The translations under genes were made by a program, and so were the position numbers. A stretch of DNA of 64,000 nucleotides. It comes from Candidatus Eisenbacteria bacterium. Its GTDB lineage: Bacteria > Eisenbacteria > RBG-16-71-46 > JACRLI01. The stretch lies in assembly GCA_016235265.1 (NCBI GenBank), contig JACRLI010000023.1:67316-131315 (forward strand). Reading direction: 5' to 3'. The notes under the pieces are model-generated. The model saw only the letters and a program-made list of their open reading frames with translations. It was not told the origin of the DNA and did not search any database. Shown here in pieces: positions 8,290-18,692 of this stretch (the stretch's first letter is position 1; each line of letters opens with the position of its first letter).

Positions 8290-9987
8290 GTGTCCATCGA
8301 ACGACTCATCGCCTATTTCTCCATGGAAATCGCCCTCCAGCCGGAGGTGCCCACCTACAGCGGGGGCCTCGGGGTGCTTGCCGGCGACACGCTGCGCGCT
8401 GCCGCGGACCTGAACGTGCCCATGGTGGGCGTGACGCTCCTGCACCGAAAAGGGTACTTCTACCAGCGCCTGGACCCCCACGGCTGGCAGACGGAGGAGT
8501 CGGTGGAGTGGGTGGTGGAGGACCACCTGGAGGAGCTGCCGCAGCGCGTCTCGGTGAAGATCGAGGGCCGCAGCGTGCGGCTGCGCGCGTGGCGCTACCG
8601 CATCCGCGGGGCCAGCGAGCGGAGCATCCCGGTCTACCTGCTGGACACCGACCTGCCCGAGAACAGTGACTGGGACCGCCAGCTCACCCACTGGCTCTAC
8701 GGCGGCGACAGCCGCTACCGGCTGTGCCAGGAGATCGTGCTGGGCATGGGCGGGGTGCGCATGCTGCGCGCGCTGGGCCACGACGACATTGACCGGTTCC
8801 ACATGAACGAGGGCCACGCCGCGTTCCTGACCATCGAGCTGCTGGACGAGGAAGTGAAGCGCTCGGGGCGCGATCGCATCACCCTGGACGAGCTGGAGAA
8901 GGTGCGCCGGCACTGCGTGTTCACCACGCACACGCCCGTGGCCGCGGGGCACGACCAGTTCCCGGTGGAGCTGGTGAAAGAGGTGCTGGCGCGGCCCGAC
9001 CTCTGCGACATGGAGGAGATCTTCTGCAGCGGCGGCACCTTCAACATGACCTACCTGGCGCTCAACCTGAGCCACTACGTGAACGGCGTGGCCAAGCGCC
9101 ACGGCGAAGTGTCGCGCAGCATGTTCAGCCACTACGCCATTGACGCCATCACCAACGGAGTGCACGCGTCCACCTGGGCGGCCCGGCCCTTCCAGGAGCT
9201 GTTCGACAAGCACATTCCCGGCTGGCGCCAGGACAACTACACCCTGCGCTACGCGCTGAGCATCCCGCGCGACGAGATCTGGAAGGCGCACCGCGACGCC
9301 AAGGCCCGCCTGATCCAGTACGTGAACCGTGACACCAACGTGGGCATGGACGTGGACGTGCTCACCCTGGGCTTCGCACGCCGCGTGGCGCCGTACAAGC
9401 GGGGCGACCTGTTCTTCCGCGACGCCGAGCGGCTGCGCAACATCCGCACCCACGTGGGGCCGCTGCAGATCATCTACGCCGGCAAGGCCCACCCGCAGGA
9501 CGGGGAGGGCAAGGCCATCATCGCGCGCATCTTCGAGGCCCGCGACCGGGTGAAGCCCGAAATCAAGATGGCGTATATGCCCAACTACGACATGGAGCTG
9601 GCCCGGCGCATGGTGGCCGGCGTGGACATCTGGCTCAACACGCCGCGGCCGCCCTACGAGGCCTCCGGCACCAGCGGCATGAAGGCCGCGGTGAACGGCG
9701 TGCCCAGCCTGAGCGTCCTGGACGGCTGGTGGATCGAGGGCTGCATCGAGGGGGTGACCGGCTGGGCCGTGGGCAAGGACGCGCGCATGCTGCACACCAG
9801 CGACGACCCGTCGGCGGAGGACGCTGCGGACCTCTACGACAAGCTGGAGCAGGTGATCCTGCCCCAGTTCTACCGTGAGCGGGACCGGTTCATCGACGTG
9901 ATGCGCCACACCATCGCGCTGAACGGCTCGTTCTTCAACACTCACCGGATGATCCAGCAGTACGTGCTCAACGCGTACTACCGGTGA
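8290..9987 (+). CDS. glgP: Alpha-glucan (glycogen/maltodextrin) phosphorylase, short GT35 type
   Basis: The protein has 565 residues. The GTG start follows GGAGGAA. The enzyme would release glucose-1-phosphate from alpha-1,4-glucans in the cytoplasm. The N-terminus [20 protein letters not shown] is typical of the shorter phosphorylase branch, and MNEGHAAF and [11 protein letters not shown] are shared motifs. The phosphorylase signature [13 protein letters not shown] places the pyridoxal-phosphate lysine at Lys465. The length is normal for the short branch (roughly 550-600), so it appears intact. It is transcribed alone after a 235-base gap and converges on katA, from which it is separated by a hairpin at 9998-10025. 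No other glycogen genes are in the window. Confidence 0.93.
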   Translation: MSIERLIAYFSMEIALQPEVPTYSGGLGVLAGDTLRAAADLNVPMVGVTLLHRKGYFYQRLDPHGWQTEESVEWVVEDHLEELPQRVSVKIEGRSVRLRAWRYRIRGASERSIPVYLLDTDLPENSDWDRQLTHWLYGGDSRYRLCQEIVLGMGGVRMLRALGHDDIDRFHMNEGHAAFLTIELLDEEVKRSGRDRITLDELEKVRRHCVFTTHTPVAAGHDQFPVELVKEVLARPDLCDMEEIFCSGGTFNMTYLALNLSHYVNGVAKRHGEVSRSMFSHYAIDAITNGVHASTWAARPFQELFDKHIPGWRQDNYTLRYALSIPRDEIWKAHRDAKARLIQYVNRDTNVGMDVDVLTLGFARRVAPYKRGDLFFRDAERLRNIRTHVGPLQIIYAGKAHPQDGEGKAIIARIFEARDRVKPEIKMAYMPNYDMELARRMVAGVDIWLNTPRPPYEASGTSGMKAAVNGVPSLSVLDGWWIEGCIEGVTGWAVGKDARMLHTSDDPSAEDAADLYDKLEQVILPQFYRERDRFIDVMRHTIALNGSFFNTHRMIQQYVLNAYYR

Positions 9988-9997
9988 GGAAACGAAA

Positions 9998-10025
9998 GCA
10001 GGGCAGGCAAGAACGCCTGCCCTGC
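9998..10025. terminator. Bidirectional hairpin between glgP and katA
   Basis: A perfect 11-bp stem (GCAGGGCAGGC / GCCTGCCCTGC) with the six-base loop AAGAAC lies between the stops of two convergent genes. There is no T tract on either side. The stem sequence belongs to the AGGC..GCCT palindrome family seen at 37987, 38073, 44331 and 63051. Confidence 0.6.
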
Positions 10026-10051
10026 GCCCTCCGAACCTGCGCCACGGGCGT

Positions 10052-11488
10052 CTACGACTGCTTCAACGCCTTCCGCACGCCCTCGGCGTAGGCCGGATCG
10101 GCCTTGCCAAAATGCCCCAGCTGCCGTTCGACGATTTCGGCCGGCACGCCCCTCATGGCGACCGCGATCGCACGATGCAGGCGCTCGCGCTCACCCGCGG
10201 GCAGCAGCCGGTAGAGGTTTCCGACCTGGGTGTAGTCGTCATTGCCGTCCCGGTGATCGTACCGGGCCGCGTCACCCCGGAGTCCCAGGGGGGGCTCGGC
10301 GGCCGACGGGTCCTGCGCCGGGCCGCCGAAGCTGTTCGGCTCGTAGTTCACCCCGCCGCCGCAATTGCCGTCGGAGCGCATCGCCCCGTCCCGGTGGTAG
10401 GTGTCCACCGGGCAGCGAGGCCTGTTCACCGGGAGCCCCTCGTAGTTCACTCCCAGGCGGTAGCGGTGGGCATCCGCGTAGGAGAAGATGCGGAACTGCA
10501 GCATCTTGTCGGGGCTGTGTCCGATGCCGGGCACCATGTTCGCAGGCGAGAACGACGACTGCTCGATCTCGGCGAAGTAGTTCTCGGGATTCCGGTTCAA
10601 CTCCATCACGCCGACCTCGATCAGCGGGTAGTCGCCGTGCGGCCAGACTTTCGTGAGGTCGAACGGGTTGTACGTGGTCTTGTCCGCATCGGCTTCGGGC
10701 ATCACCTGGACGAACAGCCGCCACTTCGGAAAGTCGCCCTTCTCGATCGTCTCGAAGAGATCGCGCTGGTGGCTCTCGCGATCCGAACCGACGATCTTCT
10801 CCGCGTCCGCGTCGGTGAGCGTGTGGATGCCCTGGAGCGGCTTGAAGTGAAACTTGACCCAGGATCGCTCATTCTTCGCGTTTACGAAGCTGTAGGTGTG
10901 ACTCCCATAGCCGTTCATTTCCCGGTAACTGCGGGGCAGCCCGCGGTCGGAGAACAGGATCGTCACCTGATGCAGGCTCTCAGGGGAGAGCGACCAGAAG
11001 TCCCACATCGCAGTTGCGCTTCTCAGGTTCGACCTGGGGTCCCGTTTCTGTGTGCGGATGAAGTCGGGGAACTTGTACGGGTCGCGCACGAAGAACACCG
11101 GCGTGTTGTTGCCCACCAGGTCCCAGTTGCCCTCCTCCGTGTAGAACTTCATCGCGAAGCCCCGCACGTCGCGCTCCGCGTCTGCCGCCCCGCGCTCCCC
11201 GGCAACCGTGGAGAAGCGCACCAGGCAGTCAGTCTGCTTGCCGACCTGTGAGAAGATCGAAGCCTTCGTGTACCGGGTGATGTCGTGGGTCACGGTCAGC
11301 CTGCCGTACGCCCCCGAGCCCTTGGCGTGGACCACGCGTTCGGGGATGCGCTCACGGTTGAAATGGGCGTGCTTCTCGAACAACTGCCAGTCCTGGACCA
11401 GCAGCGGGCCGCGGGGGCCGGCGGTAAGCGAGTTCTGGTTGTCGGGGACCGGAATCCCCGCCGCGGTGGTGAGCTTGCGCTTCTTCAT
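10052..11488 (-). CDS. katA: Monofunctional haem catalase, small-subunit type
   Basis: The protein has 478 residues and would disproportionate hydrogen peroxide in the cytoplasm. The ATG at 11488 has a strong AGGAGGA. A longer in-frame extension reaches further upstream but overlaps the repressor gene and has no catalase homology, so I reject it. The distal His54 ([12 protein letters not shown]), Asn128 ([12 protein letters not shown]) and the haem-ligand Tyr337 ([14 protein letters not shown]) are all present. Length and motifs fit the small-subunit clade. The start overlaps the stop of the PerR-type gene by four bases (11485-11488), so repressor and target form one coupled unit. Peroxide induction through the operator at 11896-11910 is expected. 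Confidence 0.95.
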   Translation of the reverse strand: MKKRKLTTAAGIPVPDNQNSLTAGPRGPLLVQDWQLFEKHAHFNRERIPERVVHAKGSGAYGRLTVTHDITRYTKASIFSQVGKQTDCLVRFSTVAGERGAADAERDVRGFAMKFYTEEGNWDLVGNNTPVFFVRDPYKFPDFIRTQKRDPRSNLRSATAMWDFWSLSPESLHQVTILFSDRGLPRSYREMNGYGSHTYSFVNAKNERSWVKFHFKPLQGIHTLTDADAEKIVGSDRESHQRDLFETIEKGDFPKWRLFVQVMPEADADKTTYNPFDLTKVWPHGDYPLIEVGVMELNRNPENYFAEIEQSSFSPANMVPGIGHSPDKMLQFRIFSYADAHRYRLGVNYEGLPVNRPRCPVDTYHRDGAMRSDGNCGGGVNYEPNSFGGPAQDPSAAEPPLGLRGDAARYDHRDGNDDYTQVGNLYRLLPAGERERLHRAIAVAMRGVPAEIVERQLGHFGKADPAYAEGVRKALKQS

Positions 11489-11889
11489 GGAGTTCTCCTC
11501 CTGCGTCGGCCCCTCATGACCACCTGGTACTCGCGCACGCGAAAGCCGCGCAGCAAGCCCGCCCCGGTGACCCGGACCGCGTTCCAGGGGACATCGTAGA
11601 TCCTTCCCGTTTCCTCGTCGATGAAGTGGTGATGCGGTTCGACCCGCGGATCGAACACGACGGTCCCCCCCTTGAGCACCTGGGTGCGCAGAAGTCCCTT
11701 GCGCACGAACAAGTTCAACGTGTTGTACACCGTCGCCCTTGAAACCGTGGGGAGGGTCCGCTGGATCGCCTCCCATACCTCGTCCGCGCATGGGTGGGCG
11801 GTGGTCCTGAGGACCCACTCCGCGACCGCCATCCGCTGGGGCGTGGCGGGGATGCGGCACGCACGCAGGGTCAGGAGAATGTCCCTCAT
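11485..11889 (-). CDS. perR: PerR-type peroxide-sensing Fur-family repressor without the structural zinc site
   Basis: The protein has 134 residues. It has a winged-helix DNA-binding half ([12 protein letters not shown], then [14 protein letters not shown]) and a metal-sensing half. The five regulatory-metal ligands of Bacillus PerR align with His32 (AHPCADEV), Asp80, His86, His88 ([10 protein letters not shown]) and Asp99. The two CxxC pairs that bind structural zinc in most Fur/PerR proteins are absent; the only cysteines are Cys11 and Cys34, both in the DNA-binding half. Family knowledge suggests metal-catalysed histidine oxidation releases DNA. It is the first gene of the perR-katA unit, and a palindrome six bases before its ATG suggests autoregulation. 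The C-terminus is arginine-rich (RGRRRRRTP). Confidence 0.88.
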   Translation of the reverse strand: MRDILLTLRACRIPATPQRMAVAEWVLRTTAHPCADEVWEAIQRTLPTVSRATVYNTLNLFVRKGLLRTQVLKGGTVVFDPRVEPHHHFIDEETGRIYDVPWNAVRVTGAGLLRGFRVREYQVVMRGRRRRRTP

Positions 11890-11895
11890 GCTGGT

Positions 11896-11910
11896 TTAGA
11901 TGCTGTCTAA
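11896..11910. promoter_or_regulatory. Candidate PerR/Fur operator
   Basis: This is the 15-base palindrome TTAGA-N5-TCTAA with perfect five-base arms, in the otherwise GC-rich divergent region and six bases upstream of the perR ATG. Its size and A/T-rich arms fit the 15-bp boxes bound by PerR and Fur proteins. It could control perR-katA and perhaps the divergent ferritin gene. Confidence 0.55.
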
Positions 11911-12131
11911 GTCCAGACGATGTCGAAATTCCGCACCCCGGGCGAAATGGACAGTGCACGATCCTCGGGTTGTCCATGCCGTGGCGCCCTTGCATGCCGC
12001 TGGTCGCCGCCTACCGGGGCGGCTATAGTTGCCACCGGATCGACCACCCCGGCATCCAACGGCCCGGAGGAGGCGCCCGGCGGACTTGCCGGTGCCGCTG
12101 CGACGGGATCCATGGCGAAGGAGGTAATTCC

Positions 12132-12614
12132 GTGTTGATCAGCAAGGCGATGAACAAGGCGCTCAATGAACAGATCGGCGACGAACTGCAGGCGTCCAAC
12201 CAGTACGTGGCCATCGCCACCTACTTCGACAGCGACGACTTGGGGCTACTGGCCGGCTTCTTCTACAAGCAGGCAGAGGAGGAGCGGGAGCACGCCATGA
12301 AGCTGGTGAAGTACGTGGTGGAGGCCGGCGGCAAGGTGAACGTGCCCGCCATCGGGGAGCCGAAGAATCTCTTCAAGTCCGCCGAGGAGGCGGTGAAGCT
12401 GGCGCTGGACTGGGAGATGAAGGTCACCGACCGCATCAACCGGCTGGTGGACCTGGCGATCAAGGACAACGACCACCTCTCGCGCGGCTTCCTGAACTGG
12501 TTCGTGCAGGAGCAGCTGGAGGAGGTCTCGAGCATGTCGAGGATGCTGCACCAGGTGCGGCGCGCGGGCCCGAACCTGCTCACCGTCGAGGCCTACCTGA
12601 TCCACGGCAAGTAG
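12132..12614 (+). CDS. ftnA: Bacterial non-haem ferritin
   Basis: The protein has 160 residues and would store iron as a 24-subunit shell. The GTG start follows AGGAGG by seven bases. The ferroxidase ligands are visible as Glu18 (IGDELQASNQY), Glu51 and His54 (EEEREHAMKL), Glu95, Gln128 and Glu131 (FVQEQLEEV). It is divergent from perR-katA, so iron storage and peroxide defence share one 240-base control region. A TATAGT at 12024-12029 is a possible -10 but lacks a good -35. A hairpin at 12639-12675 follows the gene. Confidence 0.93.
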   Translation: MLISKAMNKALNEQIGDELQASNQYVAIATYFDSDDLGLLAGFFYKQAEEEREHAMKLVKYVVEAGGKVNVPAIGEPKNLFKSAEEAVKLALDWEMKVTDRINRLVDLAIKDNDHLSRGFLNWFVQEQLEEVSSMSRMLHQVRRAGPNLLTVEAYLIHGK

Positions 12615-12638
12615 TCGCGAACCGATCCGGGAACAAGA

Positions 12639-12675
12639 GGGCCGGGACACCGCCAGCCTGGCGTGGTCCCGGCCC
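12639..12675 (+). terminator. Hairpin after ferritin
   Basis: A ten-base perfect stem GGGCCGGGAC / GTCCCGGCCC encloses a second hairpin CGCCAG / CTGGCG at 12651-12663. It lies 24 bases after the ferritin stop and before the convergent pntB stop. No T run follows, as is usual in this GC-rich window. Confidence 0.6.
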
Positions 12676-12769
12676 TTCGCTGTCCGCCGGACTTCATGTT
12701 CCAGCAGCCTTCGCGCCGGAGCTCCGCGGCCCCGCTGCGACGCGGGCCCGCGGCGGTCGGGCTCCTGCC

Positions 12770-14215
12770 TCAGGCCTCCTTGACGGCGTTCACGAGCTTC
12801 TGGAGCGAATCGCGCGCGTCGCCGAAGAGCATCATGGTCTTCTTCTCGTAGAACAGCTCGTTGTCCACCCCGGCGAAGCCCGGCTTCATGGAGCGCTTCA
12901 TCACGATGCAGTGCGCCGCCTTGTCCACGTCCAGGATGGGCATGCCGAAGATGGGGCTCGACTTGTCGTAGCGTGCGGCCGGGTTCACCACGTCGTTGGC
13001 CCCGATCACCAGCGCCACGTCGGTGCGCTCCATCTCGGGGTTGATGACATCCATGTCGTACAGGGAGGTGTACGGCACGTTGGCCTCGGCCAGCAGCACG
13101 TTCATGTGGCCCGGCATGCGGCCGGCCACCGGGTGGATCGAGTACTTCACGATCACGCCGCGCTTCTCCAGCATGTCCGCCAGCTCGCGCGCCACGTGCT
13201 GCGCCTGCGCCACCGCCAGCCCGTAGCCGGGCACGATGACCACCTGGCGGGCGTAGGCCATCATCACCGCCGCGTCCTCGACGGACACCTCGCGCACCAC
13301 CTTCGCGATGCCGCCCGGGCCCGTTCCGACGCCGGAGGCGGTGGCCGAGCCGAACGCGCTGAACAGCACGTTGCCGATGGAGCGGTTCATGGCCTTGCAC
13401 ATGAGCAGCGTCAGCATCGTGCCGGAGGCGCCCACCAGCGTGCCGGAGATGATCAGCACGTTGTTCTGGAGGGCGAAGCCGGTCAGTGCCGTGGCCAGTC
13501 CGGTGAACGAGTTCAGCAGCGAGATCACCACCGGCATGTCGCCGCCGCCGATGGGGGCCACGAACATCCAGCCGATGAGCAGCGCCAGCGCCAGGAACAC
13601 CACGAAGGCGAGCGGGTTGCCGGTGAACGCCAGCCATGCGCCCAGGCACACGGTCACCGCGAACAACATCATGTTCACCGGCCGCTGGCCGGGGAAGGTG
13701 AGGGGCTTCTCGTTGATCACGCCCTGCAGCTTGCCCCAGGCGAGCACGCTGCCGGTGAACGAGATGCCGCCGATGAGCGCGCCCAGCACCGGGCTGAAGG
13801 TGATGCCGGGGTTCATGGCCGCGGTGCCCGCGGGCAGCTCGCGCACCAGCTTGAAGTACTCGGCCCACGACACCAGCGCCGCCGCGAGACCGCCCGAGCC
13901 GTTGAACGCCGCCACCATCTGCGGCATGGCGGTCATGGCCACGGTGCGGGCCCACACGGCGCCGATCACGCCGCCGATCAGGATCCCGCCCAGGATGATC
14001 CACAGGCCGAATAGCTCGCCGCCCACGAACTTCGTGAACATCGAGCCGTCGAGGAGCGTGACCGCCACCGCGAGGCCCATGCCCCACGCCGCGATCAGGT
14101 TGCCCTGTCGTGCCGAGAGCGGGGAACTGAGCTTCTTCAGCCCCACGATGAACATGATCGCGGCCACCAGGTAGGCCAGCTCCACGTAGAGCTTCAGGTC
14201 CGGCGCGCCGTTCAT
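12770..14215 (-). CDS. pntB: NAD(P) transhydrogenase subunit beta
   Basis: The protein has 481 residues. It is the beta subunit of the membrane transhydrogenase, which couples proton entry to NADP reduction by NADH. The first half is a series of about nine membrane helices. The second half is the soluble NADP-binding domain, with GYGLAVAQAQH in its dinucleotide fold and ALVIGANDVVNPAAR. Length and order are standard. The ATG at 14215 overlaps the stop of the alpha-2 gene by four bases, so the three pnt genes are translationally coupled in the order alpha-1, alpha-2, beta. Confidence 0.96.
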   Translation of the reverse strand: MNGAPDLKLYVELAYLVAAIMFIVGLKKLSSPLSARQGNLIAAWGMGLAVAVTLLDGSMFTKFVGGELFGLWIILGGILIGGVIGAVWARTVAMTAMPQMVAAFNGSGGLAAALVSWAEYFKLVRELPAGTAAMNPGITFSPVLGALIGGISFTGSVLAWGKLQGVINEKPLTFPGQRPVNMMLFAVTVCLGAWLAFTGNPLAFVVFLALALLIGWMFVAPIGGGDMPVVISLLNSFTGLATALTGFALQNNVLIISGTLVGASGTMLTLLMCKAMNRSIGNVLFSAFGSATASGVGTGPGGIAKVVREVSVEDAAVMMAYARQVVIVPGYGLAVAQAQHVARELADMLEKRGVIVKYSIHPVAGRMPGHMNVLLAEANVPYTSLYDMDVINPEMERTDVALVIGANDVVNPAARYDKSSPIFGMPILDVDKAAHCIVMKRSMKPGFAGVDNELFYEKKTMMLFGDARDSLQKLVNAVKEA

Positions 14216-14532
14216 GACCTGCCCTCCGCGCCGCCCGGCTTCTTCTTGAACATCTGCAGCATCCGGTCGGTGACCAGGAAGCCGCCCACCACGTTGACCG
14301 TGCCGCAGATCACGCCCAGGAAGCCCAGGACCTTGAACAGCAGCGTGTCCGCGGAGCCCGCCACCAGCATCGCGCCCACCAGCACGATGCCGTGGATGGC
14401 GTTGGAGCCCGACATCAGCGGCGTGTGCAGCACCACCGGCACCTTGGAGATCACCTCGTAGCCCACGAACACCGACAGCGCGAACACGTAGATCGGCGCG
14501 AGAGCCGCCACCAGCTGGATTCCCTCATTCAT
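14212..14532 (-). CDS. pntAB: NAD(P) transhydrogenase subunit alpha-2 (membrane part)
   Basis: The protein has 106 residues and is the membrane-embedded part of the alpha subunit, encoded separately as in Rhodospirillum-type three-subunit enzymes. Three to four hydrophobic helices are evident (IYVFALSVFVGYEVI, AIHGIVLVGAMLVAG, VLGFLGVICGTVNVVGGFLV). The ATG at 14532 overlaps the alpha-1 stop (14529-14532), and the gene itself overlaps pntB by four bases. It is intact. Confidence 0.94.
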   Translation of the reverse strand: MNEGIQLVAALAPIYVFALSVFVGYEVISKVPVVLHTPLMSGSNAIHGIVLVGAMLVAGSADTLLFKVLGFLGVICGTVNVVGGFLVTDRMLQMFKKKPGGAEGRS

Positions 14533-15710
14533 TTGCCGGCCCCCCCTTTCTGCTTCCACGCCTCCACCCGCTCCCGGGTGCGCGCGTGCTTCACCTCGCC
14601 CGCGTGCGTGATGCAGCTGTCCCGGGTGATCTCGTCCTCGAAATCGAGCTTGAGGTTGTTCTCCTTGTCGGTGAGGTGCTGCAGCAGGGTGGAGATGTTG
14701 CGCGAGTACATCTGGCTGGCGTGCACCGGCATCCGCGACGGCACGTTGGACAGCCCGTGGATGGTCACGCCGTGCTTCACCACCGTCCTGCCGGCCTCGG
14801 TACCCTCGCAATTGCCGCCCATGTCGGCGGCCAGGTCCACGATCACCGAGCCGGGCTTCATCTCCCGGATCATGTCCTCGGTCACCATCACCGGGGCCTT
14901 GATGCCCGGGACGCGCGCCGTGGTGATGATCAGGTCGGAGCCCTTCACATGGGACTTGAGCATCTCCTTGACCTTGGCGAGGAACTCCTCGGACTGCTGC
15001 TTGGCATACCCTCCGGCATCCACCACGTCGGCGCTGGTCAGATCCGCCGACACGAAGCGCGCGCCGAGGCTCTCCACTTCCTCCTTCACCGCGGGGCGCA
15101 CGTCGTAGGCCTCCACCACCGCGCCCAGCCGGCGCGCCGTGGAGATGGCCTGCAGCCCCGCCACGCCGGCGCCCAGGATGAACACGTGCCCCGGGGCGAT
15201 GGTGCCCGCGGCCGTGACCAGCATGGGGAAGAAGCGGGGGAGGGACTCGGCGCCGATGAGCACCGCCTGGTATCCGGACACCGTGGCCTGGGACGAGAGG
15301 GCGTCCATGCGCTGCGCGGTGGTGGTGCGGGGGACCGCATCCATGCTGAAGCTGGTGACCTTGCGCTGCGCCAGCTGCTGCATCACGGCCGGGCGCATCA
15401 GCGGCTCGAGGAAGCTGATCACCACGCCGCCCTCGCGGAACATCTCGGCTTCGTGCTTGCCGGTCCCGGGATTGACGTCCAGCTCCTGAACCTTGAGGAC
15501 CACGTCCGCTTCGCGGAAGAGCGCGGCCACGTCGGGGACCAGCGTGGCGCCGGCCTCCCGGTACGCCTCGTCGGGGAAGTAGGCGCGTTCCCCGGCTCCG
15601 GTTTGGACCCGGATGTCGTAGCCCTGCTTTACGAGTTTTCCTACAGTCTCTGGGACCAGCGCCACCCGGCGCTCGTCGGCGAAGAACTCCTTCGGTACGG
15701 CGACTTTCAC
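14529..15710 (-). CDS. pntAA: NAD(P) transhydrogenase subunit alpha-1 (NAD-binding)
   Basis: The protein has 393 residues. It is the soluble NAD(H)-binding subunit, related to alanine dehydrogenase. The N-terminus MKVAVPKEFFADERRVALVPE is diagnostic, and the Rossmann motif GAGVAGLQAISTARRLGAVV is present. The GTG at 15710 follows GGAGGG. It is first in the pnt operon. Just upstream, at 15731-15754, there are GTGT/ACAC half-sites (GTGTTTACAC, then a further GTGTGA) that could bind a regulator; this is weak. A separate soluble transhydrogenase, sthA, is encoded at 46157. Confidence 0.95.
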   Translation of the reverse strand: MKVAVPKEFFADERRVALVPETVGKLVKQGYDIRVQTGAGERAYFPDEAYREAGATLVPDVAALFREADVVLKVQELDVNPGTGKHEAEMFREGGVVISFLEPLMRPAVMQQLAQRKVTSFSMDAVPRTTTAQRMDALSSQATVSGYQAVLIGAESLPRFFPMLVTAAGTIAPGHVFILGAGVAGLQAISTARRLGAVVEAYDVRPAVKEEVESLGARFVSADLTSADVVDAGGYAKQQSEEFLAKVKEMLKSHVKGSDLIITTARVPGIKAPVMVTEDMIREMKPGSVIVDLAADMGGNCEGTEAGRTVVKHGVTIHGLSNVPSRMPVHASQMYSRNISTLLQHLTDKENNLKLDFEDEITRDSCITHAGEVKHARTRERVEAWKQKGGAGK

Positions 15711-15996
15711 GTTGTTGCCCCCTCCCTTCCGTGTTTACACAAACCGCGTGTGAGACTAGGTCATGGGAGGGGTTTCGTCTAGGGGGGGGTCCGGGCGATC
15801 CCGCGCGATCACGGGGCTCGCGCGCGGGCGAGCCGCCGACGCGGGATCCGGGGCCGTCGTCCGTCCCGGCGCCGGTCGTGGTTGCGATTTCTGCCTCCGC
15901 TCGCGATACTCTCGTGAATCGTCGGTGCGACCCGCCCCGCCGGCACGGTCCGGCCGCCGCGCCGCCGCCCCGGACCCCGAACCGCGAGGAGGCTCC
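15711..15996. other. 286-base divergent region between pntAA and the ferredoxin-type gene
   Basis: There is no gene. The part next to pntAA holds GTGTTTACAC (15731-15740) followed by a GTGTGA half-site (15749-15754). The rest is GC-rich without recognisable promoters. The ribosome site of the plus-strand gene (GAGGAGG) is at 15986-15992. Confidence 0.4.
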
Positions 15997-16737
15997 GTGT
16001 CCGCCCATCCGGCCGTCCGCCAGCGACTGCGCAGGCTTGCGATCCTCTTGTCTCTGTTGCTCTTCCCGGTGATCCTGAACTACCTGTCGCCGGTGATCAT
16101 CCTCGACTCGGCGTCGCGGGGTGTCGCCAACGCGAGCCTGTTCGTGTTCGCCGGCCTGTTCGTCGCGGCGCTTTTCGTCGGGCGGCTGTGGTGTTCGTGG
16201 GTGTGCCCGGGGGCCGGGTTGCAGGAGGCTTGCGCCGAGGTCAACAGCCGGCCGGTGAAGCCCTGGGTGGGGTGGATGAAGTGGGTGATCTGGGTGCCGT
16301 GGGTGGCGGCGATCGTGTTCCTGGCCGCGCGGGCAGGGGGCTATCGCTCGATCGGCTTCTTCTACCACGTGGAGAGCGGGGTCTCGGTGGACCGCCCCGT
16401 GGCCTATTTCATCTACTACACCGTGGTCCTGACGTTCGCGGTGATTCCGCTCCTCGGGGGGCGGCGGGCGGCCTGCCACTCGATCTGCTGGATGGCGCCG
16501 TTCATGATCCTGGGGCGACGGGCTCGCAACCGCCTCCGCTGGCCGGCGCTGCGCCTGGTGGCGGACGCGGAGCGCTGCCGGAACTGCCGGTCCTGCACCG
16601 GGAACTGTCCCATGAGCCTGGACGTGAACGGCCTGGTGCGCGCCGGGAGCATGGAACACACCGACTGCATCCTGTGCGGCACGTGCGTGGACAACTGCCC
16701 CCGGGGCGCGATCCGCTACTCCTTCAGCCGGGGCTAG
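15997..16737 (+). CDS. NapH/RdxA-like membrane ferredoxin (4Fe-4S) protein
   Basis: The protein has 246 residues. The GTG start has GAGGAGG five bases upstream. About four membrane helices precede two C-terminal 4Fe-4S motifs, CRNCRSCTGNCP and CILCGTCVDNCPRG. Two further cysteine pairs lie next to membrane helices (CSWVCPGAGLQE and ACHSICWM), as in the NapH/NosR/RdxA group, where they pass electrons across or along the membrane. The gene stands alone and converges on ettA, with only 19 bases between stops. No nitrate, nitrous oxide or oxidase-assembly genes are adjacent, so the redox partner cannot be inferred. Confidence 0.85.
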   Translation: MSAHPAVRQRLRRLAILLSLLLFPVILNYLSPVIILDSASRGVANASLFVFAGLFVAALFVGRLWCSWVCPGAGLQEACAEVNSRPVKPWVGWMKWVIWVPWVAAIVFLAARAGGYRSIGFFYHVESGVSVDRPVAYFIYYTVVLTFAVIPLLGGRRAACHSICWMAPFMILGRRARNRLRWPALRLVADAERCRNCRSCTGNCPMSLDVNGLVRAGSMEHTDCILCGTCVDNCPRGAIRYSFSRG

Positions 16738-16756
16738 CCCCGCCGGCCGGGTGGTC

Positions 16757-18436
<1,680 letters not shown>

Positions 18437-18484
18437 GCGGAGTCTCCTCTTTTCGATGGCGGGGCGGGGGCCCCCGTCCGGGGC

Positions 18485-18533
18485 TGAAGCTGGATGATTG
18501 ATTGTTGTATAATAGGCGGCCAGGGGATTGTAA
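18485..18533. promoter_or_regulatory. Candidate divergent promoters of ettA and the secreted protein gene
   Basis: This is one of the few A/T-rich spots in the window. On the minus strand TTACAA (18533-18528) and TATACA (18511-18506) are 16 bases apart and would serve ettA with a leader of about 60 bases. On the plus strand a perfect TATAAT (18508-18513) has only a weak -35 (TGAAGC, 18485-18490) and could serve the gene at 18693. Overlapping -10 elements would make the two promoters compete. Confidence 0.4.
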
Positions 18534-18692
18534 GTGAGTTCGGGCCGCTCCGGGTGCAACTTTCTGCCTGCCCCGGTCCGCTGCCACCCTGGCGGCTCAC
18601 TTCTCCCATGCGGGCCCCGGCGGACCTGCGCAGGCCCCCCGGATCCTGCCACCCGTTCGTCCCCACGCGGGAGCAGAAAGGCAGGCCCCACG

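Noticed and set aside
11489..11995. 169-residue N-terminal extension of catalase
   Set aside because: It lies in another frame of the PerR-type gene, has no catalase homology, and the ATG at 11488 has a strong ribosome site at the normal catalase start.
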